Virus record (IMG/VR): IMGVR_UViG_3300044673_000143
Location: 1 to 56,488 of that record
Strand: one strand, 5' to 3'
From: a virus
Length of the DNA: 56,488 nt
This document shows positions 48,468 to 55,624 of the stretch, piece after piece. The position numbers were made by a program, and so were the translations under genes. Under the pieces are notes generated by a model. That model saw nothing but the letters and a program-made list of their open reading frames with translations, made no database searches and had not been told where the DNA came from. Within the stretch, counting starts at the first letter, position 1. Each line of letters begins with the position of its first letter.

Positions 48468-49159
48468 TGGTTAATATCGGGGTAAACGTAATCGTTATAA
48501 AAGCGGATCAGCATCGCCGGGTGAAGTCCTTCGATGTCGGAGCGGGTGAGGGGTTCTTTTTTGGGATTGGCTTTCGCTACCCGGCGCGGGCTATTTAAAA
48601 ACAAGGTGATTAGTTCGCGATTGTAATTGTCGAACGCGTCGGATCTTTCTTGAAATAGACTATTTAATTCATCGAGAAACGGCGCGATAAGATCGGCGGT
48701 TTCTTTACTAAACTCGCGGCGTTTTTTGCGGGAATCGGAGATCGATTCTTGTACGACCTTCGCGATATTTATTTTTTCCTCGGGGCGCGAGTCCGTCATC
48801 TCCGCGGCGGAAACCATGATTTCTTCGACGCGTTCGGCGAGAGAGTTATCGCTCATGACGATCGATTCGACCTCCCCGATCGATAGCCCGGTTTTCTGGC
48901 TAACCGCTTTAAGCTGTTCTAGAAAAACTTTATCGGCTTTTTCCCGTCTCTCGAACGCTTCGGGAATAGCCTTATTCTCGGACGGGTGAACCCCGTACCG
49001 CTTGGTTAATTCGATCCCGATCTCCCCGTCTTTTTCCGATACGATCGTATCGAGTTTTTCTAATACTTTTTCCTCCTCGATGTACCCGATCCATTCCTTC
49101 CTTAGCGGGAAAAAGTGGGCTTCATCCGTCTTGAATTTTCCTAAGATGCTTAATGCCAT
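48389..49159 (-). CDS. tail assembly chaperone, short (G-like) form
   Basis: A 256-residue helical, acidic protein located between tube and tape measure genes, the usual place of gpG. A helical core (about 60-190) is followed by S-P-R-R-V-A-K-A-N-P-K and a Glu-rich tail. The frame ends TAG right after a run of eight As. Its start overlaps the end of the 91-residue gene by 38 bases and has a weak ribosome site. It probably binds the tape measure protein and recruits tube subunits. Confidence 0.7.
   Translation of the reverse strand: MALSILGKFKTDEAHFFPLRKEWIGYIEEEKVLEKLDTIVSEKDGEIGIELTKRYGVHPSENKAIPEAFERREKADKVFLEQLKAVSQKTGLSIGEVESIVMSDNSLAERVEEIMVSAAEMTDSRPEEKINIAKVVQESISDSRKKRREFSKETADLIAPFLDELNSLFQERSDAFDNYNRELITLFLNSPRRVAKANPKKEPLTRSDIEGLHPAMLIRFYNDYVYPDINQWPAPPAVSEPEKELEPEEEETEKKE
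48395..48402 (-). promoter_or_regulatory. -1 ribosomal frameshift slippery site
   Basis: On the minus strand the zero-frame codons GAA AAA AAA GAA TAG contain A-AAA-AAA, an ideal -1 slippery heptamer. A shift there enters a 150-codon open frame (AGA ATA GAC...). The zero-frame stop lies one codon further on. Eight consecutive As lie directly upstream of overlapping frames in the tail chaperone position. Confidence 0.8.
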
Positions 49160-49397
49160 GTATTTTTACTCGCTTATTTTTTTTTACGCGCGGTAGATCG
49201 TTCAACCAGAGGGGATCGAGTTCTAGTTCGTACTCGTCCCGGTGTCCCCTCGGATCGGGGTCTGAATAGAAGGTTTTTTTCTCGTCCTTTATTTCTCGAT
49301 CGAACACCCCGACGCGGAAGTAAAGGTATTCACCGCGGATCTCGCAATTCACGAGAAATACCTCTTGCCCCGCGTCCGTCAAGTGCCGGATCATCAT
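49122..49397 (-). CDS. small tail-module protein, 91 residues
   Basis: A compact, strand-rich protein (Q-E-V-F-L-V-N-C-E-I-R-G-E-Y-L-Y-F-R-V-G-V-F-D) with a basic C-terminus (K-K-N-K-R-V-K-I-H-G-I-K-H-L-R-K). Its ATG overlaps the tube protein stop by four bases, and its end overlaps the chaperone gene. Likely a tail assembly accessory. No family is recognised. Confidence 0.6.
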   Translation of the reverse strand: MMIRHLTDAGQEVFLVNCEIRGEYLYFRVGVFDREIKDEKKTFYSDPDPRGHRDEYELELDPLWLNDLPRVKKNKRVKIHGIKHLRKIQDG

Positions 49398-50134
49398 AAG
49401 GTGTAGTCGGCTTGAACCACGTCGCCATCGAACGGAGAGCTTGCCATACCATCGATGTAGCCCGCCTTGCCCGTGATCGTGAGGTTGATCGTGTTCTGGA
49501 GATAGGCGGTTTTATCGCCGTTCTCGCCGCGGGAAACATAGCATTGAGCGTTACGCCCGCCGCGCTGTCCGGGTTTGAGGATTTCGAGGTACAGACACGC
49601 GCCCGCTTCTTCGGCCGCGGTGATCACTTTGAGGGAGGGATCTCCGTACACTTCCGGGCCGGAGACGGAACCCGAGTAGTTGACGCTCTCGATGAATTTC
49701 TCCATCGCGAGATCGTCCGAGAAAACGGAGTCGGAACCCTCGTTATTACTCGCGTCGATGTTGTAGGTCTTCGCGCTGATTACAGGAATCCACGCGCGGA
49801 TCGTGCAGGTTTGCGGGGTCGGTGTGTCGAGAGTATCGGAGAATTTTGCCGGTTCGATGTCGATCGCTACTTGCGTCGTGGTCGTGGTTTTCTTCCGAAC
49901 GATGACGTAGTTGCCGGTAGCCCCGATCTCGATCTTGGTTCCCTCGAATAGAAGGCGACCGAATCCCCCGCTCGCCACGGTGATCTGATCGTCTCCCTCG
50001 TCAACGCCCGCGGCGAGCGCGACGGTTCTAGCAGGGGCGGGATCGCCGTAGGGAAAAACGGCCGACACTAATACTTTCGTGTTACGCGCCGGGGTTAGAT
50101 TGTCCGGGGTCTTGAGATCCGCGTAGGTAGACAT
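49394..50134 (-). CDS. major tail tube protein
   Basis: A 246-residue, beta-rich protein with V-L-V-S-A-V-F-P-Y-G, a G-D-D-Q-I-T-V-A-S-G-G-F loop, repeated Thr/Ile/Val strands and a small C-terminal N-L-T-I-T-G-K-A-G-Y segment. It lies between the completion-protein genes and the chaperone/tape measure genes, the standard place for the tube subunit. Tube proteins stack as hexameric rings around the tape measure protein. The assignment is from position and fold pattern rather than a motif. Confidence 0.65.
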   Translation of the reverse strand: MSTYADLKTPDNLTPARNTKVLVSAVFPYGDPAPARTVALAAGVDEGDDQITVASGGFGRLLFEGTKIEIGATGNYVIVRKKTTTTTQVAIDIEPAKFSDTLDTPTPQTCTIRAWIPVISAKTYNIDASNNEGSDSVFSDDLAMEKFIESVNYSGSVSGPEVYGDPSLKVITAAEEAGACLYLEILKPGQRGGRNAQCYVSRGENGDKTAYLQNTINLTITGKAGYIDGMASSPFDGDVVQADYTL

Positions 50135-50170
50135 TATTTTATCTTTCTGCCTAAAGTTTCAAGTAATATT

Positions 50171-50617
50171 TTACCTTAAAACTTTGGCCGTCGATACCTT
50201 GATAACGGCTCTCGGGCGGACAATTCCTTCGGGCGTTTTCGTGTAGGACGTGACGCGGGGCGATTCTAGGACGTTCCAGTACGGGCAGATCTGGAGTCTG
50301 CCGACAACGGGGGTCAGGGAACGGGATAGATCGTACTGCTTGAGTACGATCGTGTATCTCGCGACCTCGATATAGTTCCCGAGTAGGGAATCGTATTCGG
50401 GATCGGGTTCCCGTTGGATTATCGTCTCGATCCCGCTATCGGGTTTTACCCGATAATTCGAGGGTAGTTCGGGCGGTTCTGTCCAGATAGCGGGAACCTC
50501 GCTTATTTTTTGTCCCGAGGGATTTAAAATCTCGTATTTTCCGAGGTCGGAATCGAGAACGAGAATCAGGTTATTTCTGATCGCCGCTAGGGTCGATCTT
50601 AGTTCGGTTTCGTTCAT
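50171..50617 (-). CDS. putative tail terminator/completion protein
   Basis: A 148-residue protein with an N-terminal helix (E-T-E-L-R-S-T-L-A-A-I-R-N-N-L) and alternating strands (I-E-V-A-R-Y-T-I-V-L-K-Q-Y-D). This resembles small alpha/beta tail terminator proteins that cap the tube. It lies between a gp10-like gene and the tube gene, as expected for that role. Confidence is moderate because no signature motif is present. Confidence 0.5.
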   Translation of the reverse strand: MNETELRSTLAAIRNNLILVLDSDLGKYEILNPSGQKISEVPAIWTEPPELPSNYRVKPDSGIETIIQREPDPEYDSLLGNYIEVARYTIVLKQYDLSRSLTPVVGRLQICPYWNVLESPRVTSYTKTPEGIVRPRAVIKVSTAKVLR

Positions 50618-50726
50618 TTCTTATATCCCTTATTTTTAACAAAAGATCAACTATTTTGCATAACATATCGGCTCGCTCGGGCGATTCGGTCGCGTGAAAC
50701 GGACTTTTGTAAAATTTAATTGCCAT
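50571..50726 (-). CDS. possible 51-residue overlapping gene
   Basis: A short frame filling the gap between two tail genes, starting M-A-I-K-F-Y-K-S-P-F-H and continuing as a helix (E-R-A-D-M-L-C-K-I-V-D-L-L-L-K-I). It starts seven bases after the gp10-like stop and overlaps the next gene by 47 bases. The ribosome site is weak, so this is tentative. Confidence 0.35.
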   Translation of the reverse strand: MAIKFYKSPFHATESPERADMLCKIVDLLLKIRDIRNERNRTKIDPSGDQK

Positions 50727-50732
50727 ATAGTT

Positions 50733-51128
50733 CTAACCCAACTTCTCCCGTAAAATATCGGCGTAGCTTTCTAGCGGATCGTATTCCTTCACCGCTTCAT
50801 CGATAAACGGGCGCGCGGGAACGTCGGTTACTCCCCCGTCCGCCCGCTCTATTTGATAGCCCTCGTGAACTAGCGCGGCGTGTTCGGCGGTGTAGCCGAT
50901 CACCTTATAGGTATCGCTAATATCTTCCGTGAACTGGCTATTTTTCAATTCTTCCGTGTCCACGATGTCACGGGGGGAACCGGCGATCGTGCTGTTCCTC
51001 CGTCGCGTTTCCCGCGGCCACTGCCATTTCGGATCGCGGATCTGGTAGGTTATTTCACCGGCGAACTCGTCTACCATTTCCCCGAACGCTTCTATTGCTA
51101 TTTGCTTCCCTATATTCCAATTAATCAT
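50733..51128 (-). CDS. HK97 gp10-like tail completion protein
   Basis: A 131-residue protein ending in the recognisable D-V-P-A-R-P-F-I-D-E-A-V-K segment of HK97 gp10-family neck/tail components, with A-A-L-V-H-E-G-Y just before it. Such proteins join the tail tube to the head. Its start overlaps the upstream gene by eight bases. Confidence 0.65.
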   Translation of the reverse strand: MINWNIGKQIAIEAFGEMVDEFAGEITYQIRDPKWQWPRETRRRNSTIAGSPRDIVDTEELKNSQFTEDISDTYKVIGYTAEHAALVHEGYQIERADGGVTDVPARPFIDEAVKEYDPLESYADILREKLG

Positions 51129-51549
51129 TTATTTTTATTTTATCCCTATTTTTTTTCCTATCCCGCATGGTTTTAGTATTCTTCGGAAACGGGGGAATAT
51201 GGGGAAGTTCTGAGAACATATTTTTATTTTTGCCGATATAGTGTTTATTTTTTCGCATCGCTCTAAGAGCGTTGCTGTAATCGCTATACCCGAACGTTTC
51301 GGCGAGAATTTTAAGATCGCAATCGACTATATAGTAATAGTCTAGCAGGAACGGACTCGTATCTATCGCGTGTCCGTTTCTATTGCCCGAGCGGTTAAAT
51401 ACTTTCAGTTCGATCTCGTTCGCTAGTGGCTGTAATTTTTCCACTAGCGAACGATATTCTATTTTCAGATCGTCCGCTATTTCCACGAAAGATAAATACT
51501 CATCCCCTCGGTAGCGATCGATTATTTCTTGAATTATTTTTTCGTCCAT
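51121..51549 (-). CDS. hypothetical helical protein at the head of the tail operon
   Basis: A 142-residue protein, the first gene after promoter F. Two helix-turn-helix-like stretches are visible (L-S-F-V-E-I-A-D-D-L-K-I-E-Y-R-S-L and L-K-I-L-A-E-T-F-G-Y-S-D-Y-S-N-A-L), and the tail is very basic (M-R-D-R-K-K-N-R-D-K-I-K). It could be a DNA-binding regulator or a small-terminase-like protein. The evidence does not decide. There is no clear ribosome site; the start follows the palindrome closely. Confidence 0.5.
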   Translation of the reverse strand: MDEKIIQEIIDRYRGDEYLSFVEIADDLKIEYRSLVEKLQPLANEIELKVFNRSGNRNGHAIDTSPFLLDYYYIVDCDLKILAETFGYSDYSNALRAMRKNKHYIGKNKNMFSELPHIPPFPKNTKTMRDRKKNRDKIKIND

Positions 51550-51558
51550 AGCGGAAAA

Positions 51559-51610
51559 GTCTTAGGGACAACCTAAGACATTATACACGATTTATTTTTT
51601 GTCTAGTCAA
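51559..51610 (-). promoter_or_regulatory. promoter F with palindromic operator or attenuator
   Basis: Minus-strand TTGACT (51605-51610), a 19-base spacer and a perfect TATAAT (51580-51585). The palindrome GTCTTAGG-TTGTC-CCTAAGAC (51559-51579) lies directly downstream, over the expected start site. It could be a repressor operator for the tail operon or, with the TTTTCC that follows, an attenuator hairpin. The promoter overlaps the end of the 98-residue gene. Confidence 0.55.
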
Positions 51611-51899
51611 GTATCGCGAGGACAGCTTCTATTCCCCGCCGATAAAGCTCGATCGACGCGTCCGGCGGGAATGCGCGGGCGACGTTGGCGATCGCCTCTA
51701 ATTTTTCCGCGTCCGTCCGCTCGATCTCTATTTCCCACGCGCCGTAAGAGATCGCCCGTCCGAAATGAACGCCACATTCGATCATCTCGTTTATTTCGGA
51801 ATCGTCTACGGGGGATAGCTTCTCTATCGCATTTAGTTCCCCGTTCTCGGAATAGAAGATTATTTCTCGATCATTAGCGTCTGTCGCGATTACTTTCAT
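51603..51899 (-). CDS. hypothetical protein, 98 residues
   Basis: ATG 51899 with AGGAG eight bases upstream is preferred over an earlier in-frame start. Strands at the N-terminus (M-K-V-I-A-T-D-A-N-D-R-E-I-I-F-Y) are followed by a Glu-rich middle and a C-terminal helix. Last gene of the small-gene cluster before the tail operon promoter. No known family. Confidence 0.55.
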   Translation of the reverse strand: MKVIATDANDREIIFYSENGELNAIEKLSPVDDSEINEMIECGVHFGRAISYGAWEIEIERTDAEKLEAIANVARAFPPDASIELYRRGIEAVLAILD

Positions 51900-51921
51900 C
51901 GTTTTTACTCCTATTTGTTTT

Positions 51922-52128
51922 TTATTTCCGAAAGTCAAGACACAAGATCCCTCGGGGATCGATCGTGGCGACGGGTTCCGCGTTATTTTTCCAGATAGAA
52001 TCTAGCATTATTTCCGCGGCCGTCCATTCCCGATCGAGGTCTACCGAGTAAGTTTCTTTTTCGGAGATAAACACGGTTCTACCTATCGGGGTTCCCGCGT
52101 TCGATACGGTTAACGGCTGAGTGTTCAT
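51922..52128 (-). CDS. hypothetical protein, 68 residues
   Basis: Starts at ATG 52128 with GAGGAA ten bases upstream, overlapping the preceding gene by four bases. Strand-rich (G-R-T-V-F-I-S-E-K-E-T-Y-S-V-D-L-D) with a W-T-A-A-E-I-M-L-D-S-I-W helix. Function unknown. Confidence 0.55.
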   Translation of the reverse strand: MNTQPLTVSNAGTPIGRTVFISEKETYSVDLDREWTAAEIMLDSIWKNNAEPVATIDPRGILCLDFRK

Positions 52129-52355
52129 TTTATTTTTTCCTCGTGAAAATATTTTTGTAGCCGATCGATGCACTTATCCCATCCGAGATCGAGAACTTGG
52201 ATTTTTTCGCCGTCGATAATCTCGTGAAGCACGTTCGACTCCGCTCCGTCTGTTCGGATGGCGATCGCTCTATCGGGTTCTTTTTTGTGTACTCGATAGC
52301 GATCTCCCGATCCTTGATCGCTTAACCAATTGTTACAAATATCGCGCGTGAGCAT
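52125..52355 (-). CDS. hypothetical protein, 76 residues
   Basis: ATG 52355 is preceded by GAGGAAAAAT. A small mixed protein (R-Y-R-V-H-K-K-E-P-D-R-A-I-A-I-R; C-terminal helix W-D-K-C-I-D-R-L-Q-K-Y-F). Its TGA overlaps the next start. Function unknown. Confidence 0.55.
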   Translation of the reverse strand: MLTRDICNNWLSDQGSGDRYRVHKKEPDRAIAIRTDGAESNVLHEIIDGEKIQVLDLGWDKCIDRLQKYFHEEKIK

Positions 52356-52387
52356 TTATTTTTCCTCGGGTGATGGTTATTTTTATG

Positions 52388-52403
52388 GGATTCAAAAAGC
52401 GGA
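52388..52403 (-). repeat. intergenic repeat GGATTCAAAAAGCGGA, copy 1
   Basis: A 16-base sequence identical to 56055-56070, with a variant at 56268-56280, each lying between genes of the small-gene cluster about 20-35 bases upstream of a start codon on the minus strand. Probably a shared leader element. Confidence 0.6.
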
Positions 52404-52410
52404 ATTATTT

Positions 52411-52899
52411 CTACTCATTAATAATTTTTTCGGTTATTTCCGATAGCGTTTTTGCGTTTATTAACCCGACATAGCGGGCGTAATTATACCCTTGCGGATC
52501 TACCAGTATTCCCCGGCGATCGGTATCGGACACGACCAAAACACATATCCGATAGGCTTTTTCTCGCCATTTACAAAACTCTTCGCTATTGGACAATAAA
52601 GTCATCCCCTCTAGTTCCGTCGGATAGTCGCTGTCGTGACCACCTTTCCCCGCGAGCCAATCCCGATCGTCTGTTAGAGCGGATGTAAACCGATTGTAAT
52701 CGGCTTGAGACAGGGTTATTTGTTCGGTTATCTTTACCCGCTCTATCACGGGTTTGTCGGGATGAAAATTTTCGAGTTGCGCCACGTATTCTGCAAGCGT
52801 TTTTAGTTTATTTAATTGCGGGAATTTTGCCCCCACGAAAATATTTTTATTTTCGATGTTGATAGAGGCGATCGGTTGAATTTCTAACGCGTGAGTCAT
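52411..52899 (-). CDS. hypothetical protein, 162 residues
   Basis: ATG 52899 has TGGAG eight bases upstream in the cluster's common leader. An N-terminal strand pair is followed by a helical middle (V-K-I-T-E-Q-I-T-L-S-Q-A-D-Y-N-R-F) and a strand-turn C-terminus (C-V-L-V-V-S-D-T-D-R-R-G-I-L-V-D-P-Q-G-Y-N-Y-A-R-Y). The latter recalls small phage proteins that report or bind metabolites, but no family is assigned. Confidence 0.55.
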   Translation of the reverse strand: MTHALEIQPIASINIENKNIFVGAKFPQLNKLKTLAEYVAQLENFHPDKPVIERVKITEQITLSQADYNRFTSALTDDRDWLAGKGGHDSDYPTELEGMTLLSNSEEFCKWREKAYRICVLVVSDTDRRGILVDPQGYNYARYVGLINAKTLSEITEKIINE

Positions 52900-52925
52900 T
52901 GCTTTTACTCCATTGATTATTTTCG

Positions 52926-52981
52926 GTTAACTGCCCTATTTTCGGGCAAGGCTAGGGGAATACCTCGCAACTCCCCTGTAA
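52926..52981 (-). promoter_or_regulatory. double hairpin leader before the 162-residue gene
   Basis: Two stems in a row on the minus strand: AGGGGA...TCCCCT (near 52952-52979) and TGCCC...GGGCA (near 52933-52949), then AATCAATGGAGTAAA before the start. The same pair of stems followed by the same leader occurs before the DUF932 gene, so this is a repeated RNA element, perhaps for processing or stability. Confidence 0.45.
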
Positions 52982-52992
52982 GGCTTGAGTAC

Positions 52993-53433
52993 CTATTTAG
53001 CCGTCACAAGCGCAACTATTTTGCATTCCCCGTCCATTCCCTCGCTATACGTCCGGGCGAGATAATCTTTCTCGTCTATTCCGCGGAAGTTGTAGTATTT
53101 TTCCTTGTTTATTTCTCGCTCGATTACCGCAAAAGTGCCTTGATAGTCATGGCGGGCGATAGCGTATTTTACGAGCTTTATTTGTTCGGTAACGCGTTCG
53201 TTGCTGTCATACCCGATCGCCCTGTAAGTCTCGTATCCGTCTACCGGGGAATAGGGCGCGTAAACTACCGACAGGAGTAGTCGTTTATGAATATTATTAG
53301 CGGGATGAATTTCTTCGTAAACGATACAATCGTATCCGTCATGACAGGCTATTCCATCGGGAACCTATTTTATTTTTCTTAGCGGATCGGGGTCGTTGAA
53401 TTTTTCAGTGAAGCTATGAATAGCGTAAGTCAT
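52993..53433 (-). pseudogene. gene interrupted by an in-frame amber codon
   Basis: An ATG at 53433 opens a frame of 22 codons that meets TAG at 53365-53367 and then continues open for 123 further codons to a second TAG at 52993. The downstream part (V-P-D-G-I-A-C-H-D-G-Y-D-C-I-V-Y-E-E ... E-R-E-I-N-K-E-K-Y-Y-N-F-R-G-I) has coding character and no usable start near its beginning. Either a nonsense mutation broke a 145-residue protein, or amber read-through or a sequencing error is involved. Other genes here end in TAG, so general recoding is unlikely. The protein family is unknown. Confidence 0.6.
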
Positions 53434-53500
53434 GATACAATCCTATTGAATGAATTTTACAGAAGGGTACGCGGGGAATTTCACCCCGCTATTTTATTTC

Positions 53501-54667
53501 CTACCAAGCGCGGACGGCTTGGATTATATTCGATGTTTTCAGTTTTTCTCGGTTCGCTTTCTCGTGAGCGAACGAGGAGATAGAATTTAGGAAAGCTTGA
53601 GTAGAAGACTGGCTATTTCCATTCCATAACGAATTAACGCTACGGTTAAGATTTTTGCTCTCTTCTAATCGATTGTGACAGTAGTATTCTGTCACGCAAT
53701 TTAGTAATCCCCACGCGGTTTCGCGGGATGAAACGAGGTCGCTACCGATGAACGCGTTACGGGTATACATCGCGTGAACGGTTCGGAGTATTTCCGATTC
53801 ATCGGTTAGATCGATGGAGTTAACTAAGCGATCTAACTGTTCTACGGTTATTTTTTCCTGCTGTAACCGTCCTAGCAGGTTACGGGCGAGATCTTTATTT
53901 TCCTGACGGGTTCCGTAGCGGTCTATCAGGATCACTAAACTTTCCGCGCCCGTGATCGTGGTTTGGGCTAAAAGGTTAACCCGATTTTTGTAGGATTCCC
54001 ATCCGTCACGGGCGGCCTGTAAGCAAGCTTGAATATTTAAAGCGGCGTTCGAGTTGTGTCCGATGATCTTGACCTTGTCTCTTACTTTCTCTACCATTCC
54101 GTTGCTACAGACAACACGGAAGGCGATATTAGAAATCGAGTGACCCGCGCCGTAATAAAACGGGTGCTGTATTAACAGCTTTCCCGTATTGGGGTCATCA
54201 CCACATATACTGAACCCCGATCCCGCTAGATCCGCGACCATAAATAATCTCAGTTCCAATTCACCCGCTCGATTGACAGTTTCGAGCTTGCCTATTCTTT
54301 CTAGCGGTAGGGAATTCTCGCTACAGAAATTCCGAAAATTATCGACATACTGCCCGAAAGGAATCAGGCTGTCAGACCATTCCTTACTCACGGTTCCCAT
54401 ATCGCGACCTTCGGGATCGGATAAGGCTATCTTGTTCGGGTTATTCCGTTCGTAGAACATCCCGTACCGATACTCGCTTTTTTGAATCTGCCAGTTCAGT
54501 CCGACCTCGGATAAGGCTTCGTTCGTGGTCATGTTTTTATCGAACTCGATCCCCAATCCATACGAGGGATCAACGCCCCCGTACACGATCTGTGCCTTTT
54601 GGCGATTCCGTTCGCCTAGATTCCATCCGGCGTTGCGGGGATCGGAAATAGATAGCGTCATTTTCAT
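53501..54667 (-). CDS. DUF932-family phage/plasmid protein
   Basis: A 388-residue protein of the DUF932 type found on phages and plasmids. It has an N-terminal I-S-D-P-R-N-A-G-W, a central R-V-V-C-S-N-G-M motif, and an H-N-S-N-A-A-L-N helix region. The family's function is not established; it is often near replication genes and may bind nucleic acid. Two ATGs six bases apart could start it. The second (54661) is better spaced from GGAG. Hairpins flank the gene on both sides. Confidence 0.65.
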   Translation of the reverse strand: MKMTLSISDPRNAGWNLGERNRQKAQIVYGGVDPSYGLGIEFDKNMTTNEALSEVGLNWQIQKSEYRYGMFYERNNPNKIALSDPEGRDMGTVSKEWSDSLIPFGQYVDNFRNFCSENSLPLERIGKLETVNRAGELELRLFMVADLAGSGFSICGDDPNTGKLLIQHPFYYGAGHSISNIAFRVVCSNGMVEKVRDKVKIIGHNSNAALNIQACLQAARDGWESYKNRVNLLAQTTITGAESLVILIDRYGTRQENKDLARNLLGRLQQEKITVEQLDRLVNSIDLTDESEILRTVHAMYTRNAFIGSDLVSSRETAWGLLNCVTEYYCHNRLEESKNLNRSVNSLWNGNSQSSTQAFLNSISSFAHEKANREKLKTSNIIQAVRAW

Positions 54668-54691
54668 TTACTCCGTTGAATGTTTCTAGTA

Positions 54692-54752
54692 TTTGCCCTA
54701 TTCGGGCAATCCCTAGCGGGGAATCGAACCCCGCGCGGCCGCCTATCGGCTA
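54692..54752 (-). other. intergenic hairpins with a tRNA T-arm-like stem
   Basis: On the minus strand CCCTAG, then CGGGG-TTCGATT-CCCCG, then CTAGGG form a continuous acceptor-plus-T-arm shape with the tRNA-like loop TTCGATT. A second stem, TTGCCC-GAATA-GGGCAA, follows. Anticodon and D arms are absent and there is no CCA, so it is not a tRNA gene. It may be a tRNA-like 3' end, a processing signal or a relic. Confidence 0.45.
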
Positions 54753-54755
54753 GGG

Positions 54756-55037
54756 TTATTCATTGGAACCAGTAATAAATACCGGCGTAAAGTTTTCTCG
54801 ATGCACGGGGATAGTCGCAATATGAGAATGAGCGATCGCGTCGAAACAATTGAATTTTTTATTTCCTTTCCCGTTATTCCCCGTGGGGTAGTCTTCCCAA
54901 TAGATCTCGATCCCGTTCTCGCCCACGAACATTTTTAAAAGCGACGGGGCGAGCTTAGGATTATCGGCGTTTAGTACGCCGATAACATAAATCCCCGGCA
55001 TTAGACTTGAAACTTGAAGTTCCTGTACTTCGTTCAT
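54756..55037 (-). CDS. hypothetical protein, 93 residues
   Basis: ATG 55037 with AGAGGAAAC just upstream is preferred over the in-frame ATG at 55070, which would lie at the transcription start of promoter D. Strand-rich N-terminus (L-M-P-G-I-Y-V-I-G-V-L-N-A-D-N-P-K) and an N-G-K-G-N-K-K-F loop. First gene after promoter D. Function unknown. Confidence 0.55.
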   Translation of the reverse strand: MNEVQELQVSSLMPGIYVIGVLNADNPKLAPSLLKMFVGENGIEIYWEDYPTGNNGKGNKKFNCFDAIAHSHIATIPVHRENFTPVFITGSNE

Positions 55038-55073
55038 CTTGTTTCCTCTCGCTTGTTTGTCCTGACACAAACT

Positions 55074-55102
55074 ATCATCCTGTAAATTACTTAAGTTGTC
55101 AA
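55074..55102 (-). promoter_or_regulatory. promoter D, TTGACA with weak -10
   Basis: TTGACA at 55097-55102 on the minus strand within TTTACTTGACAA. Seventeen bases on lies GATGAT (55074-55079), a poor -10. The shared -35 context groups it with promoters A, B, C and E. The weak -10 suggests it may need an activator. Confidence 0.6.
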
Positions 55103-55170
55103 GTAAAATCCTTAAAGTTTTCTCTACAAGTTTTTCTATAGTATCTATAGATTTTTCTCTATCTATCCCC

Positions 55171-55268
55171 TGTTATCGGGATCGGGGGAATGTTAGGGAG
55201 TCAATAACACCCTGAAAGTCTTATCCTGTAACGATTACAGCGATTTGTTATGAATGTTTAGCCGATCC
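55171..55268 (+). repeat. bipartite palindrome element, copy L2
   Basis: TGTTAT (55171), TGTTAGGGAGTCAATAACA (55191-55209), 34 bases, TTTGTTAT (55244-55251), ten bases, CCGATCC (55262-55268). Same architecture as L1. It forms an inverted pair with R2. The region between 55.10 and 55.62 kb has no convincing gene. Confidence 0.8.
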
Positions 55269-55437
55269 GAGGGAAAGAATGGATCGGAACAGGAATAACC
55301 GAACCCGTCCATAAGAACGAACGTAGAGACACGATAAGCGATCGGGATATAGATTCTATCGAGGGAATAGAGAGGATAGGGATAGAAGCTATTTTCGAGG
55401 GGATCGGGAGAGATATACACGGGGAAACGAAGTCACG

Positions 55438-55527
55438 GGAATCGCCCTAACATCAATAACAAAAAGCTAGAACATCGACGTAGAGAGGGATAGAGAATGT
55501 TATTAACTCTCCTAACACTCATTAACA
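55438..55527 (-). repeat. bipartite palindrome element, copy R2 (inverted)
   Basis: Read on the minus strand: TGTTAA (55527-55522), TGTTAGGAGAGTTAATAACA (55517-55498), 34 bases, TTTGTTAT (55463-55456), eleven bases, CGATTCC (55444-55438). The last box is slightly degenerate and one base further away than in the other copies. Confidence 0.75.
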
Positions 55528-55624
55528 GGAATAACTTTTTTCTCTCTCTTCTCCCTCCCGATCCCCTCTATCCCGTCCCTATTTTCCCTACGCCTCGCTA
55601 CAGACATACTACAAGGGAGATACG

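Noticed and set aside
52993-53433. Genome-wide recoding of TAG
   Set aside because: Several well-supported genes end in TAG (for example the 56-residue gene at 5170 and the chaperone at 48389), and no suppressor tRNA is seen.
54692-54752. A tRNA gene on the minus strand
   Set aside because: Only acceptor-like and T-arm-like stems are present, with no room for D and anticodon arms and no CCA.
55235-55420. 61-codon minus-strand frame between the repeat arms
   Set aside because: It has unusual composition (Tyr/Pro/Ser-rich), no ribosome site, and lies within the symmetrical repeat region.
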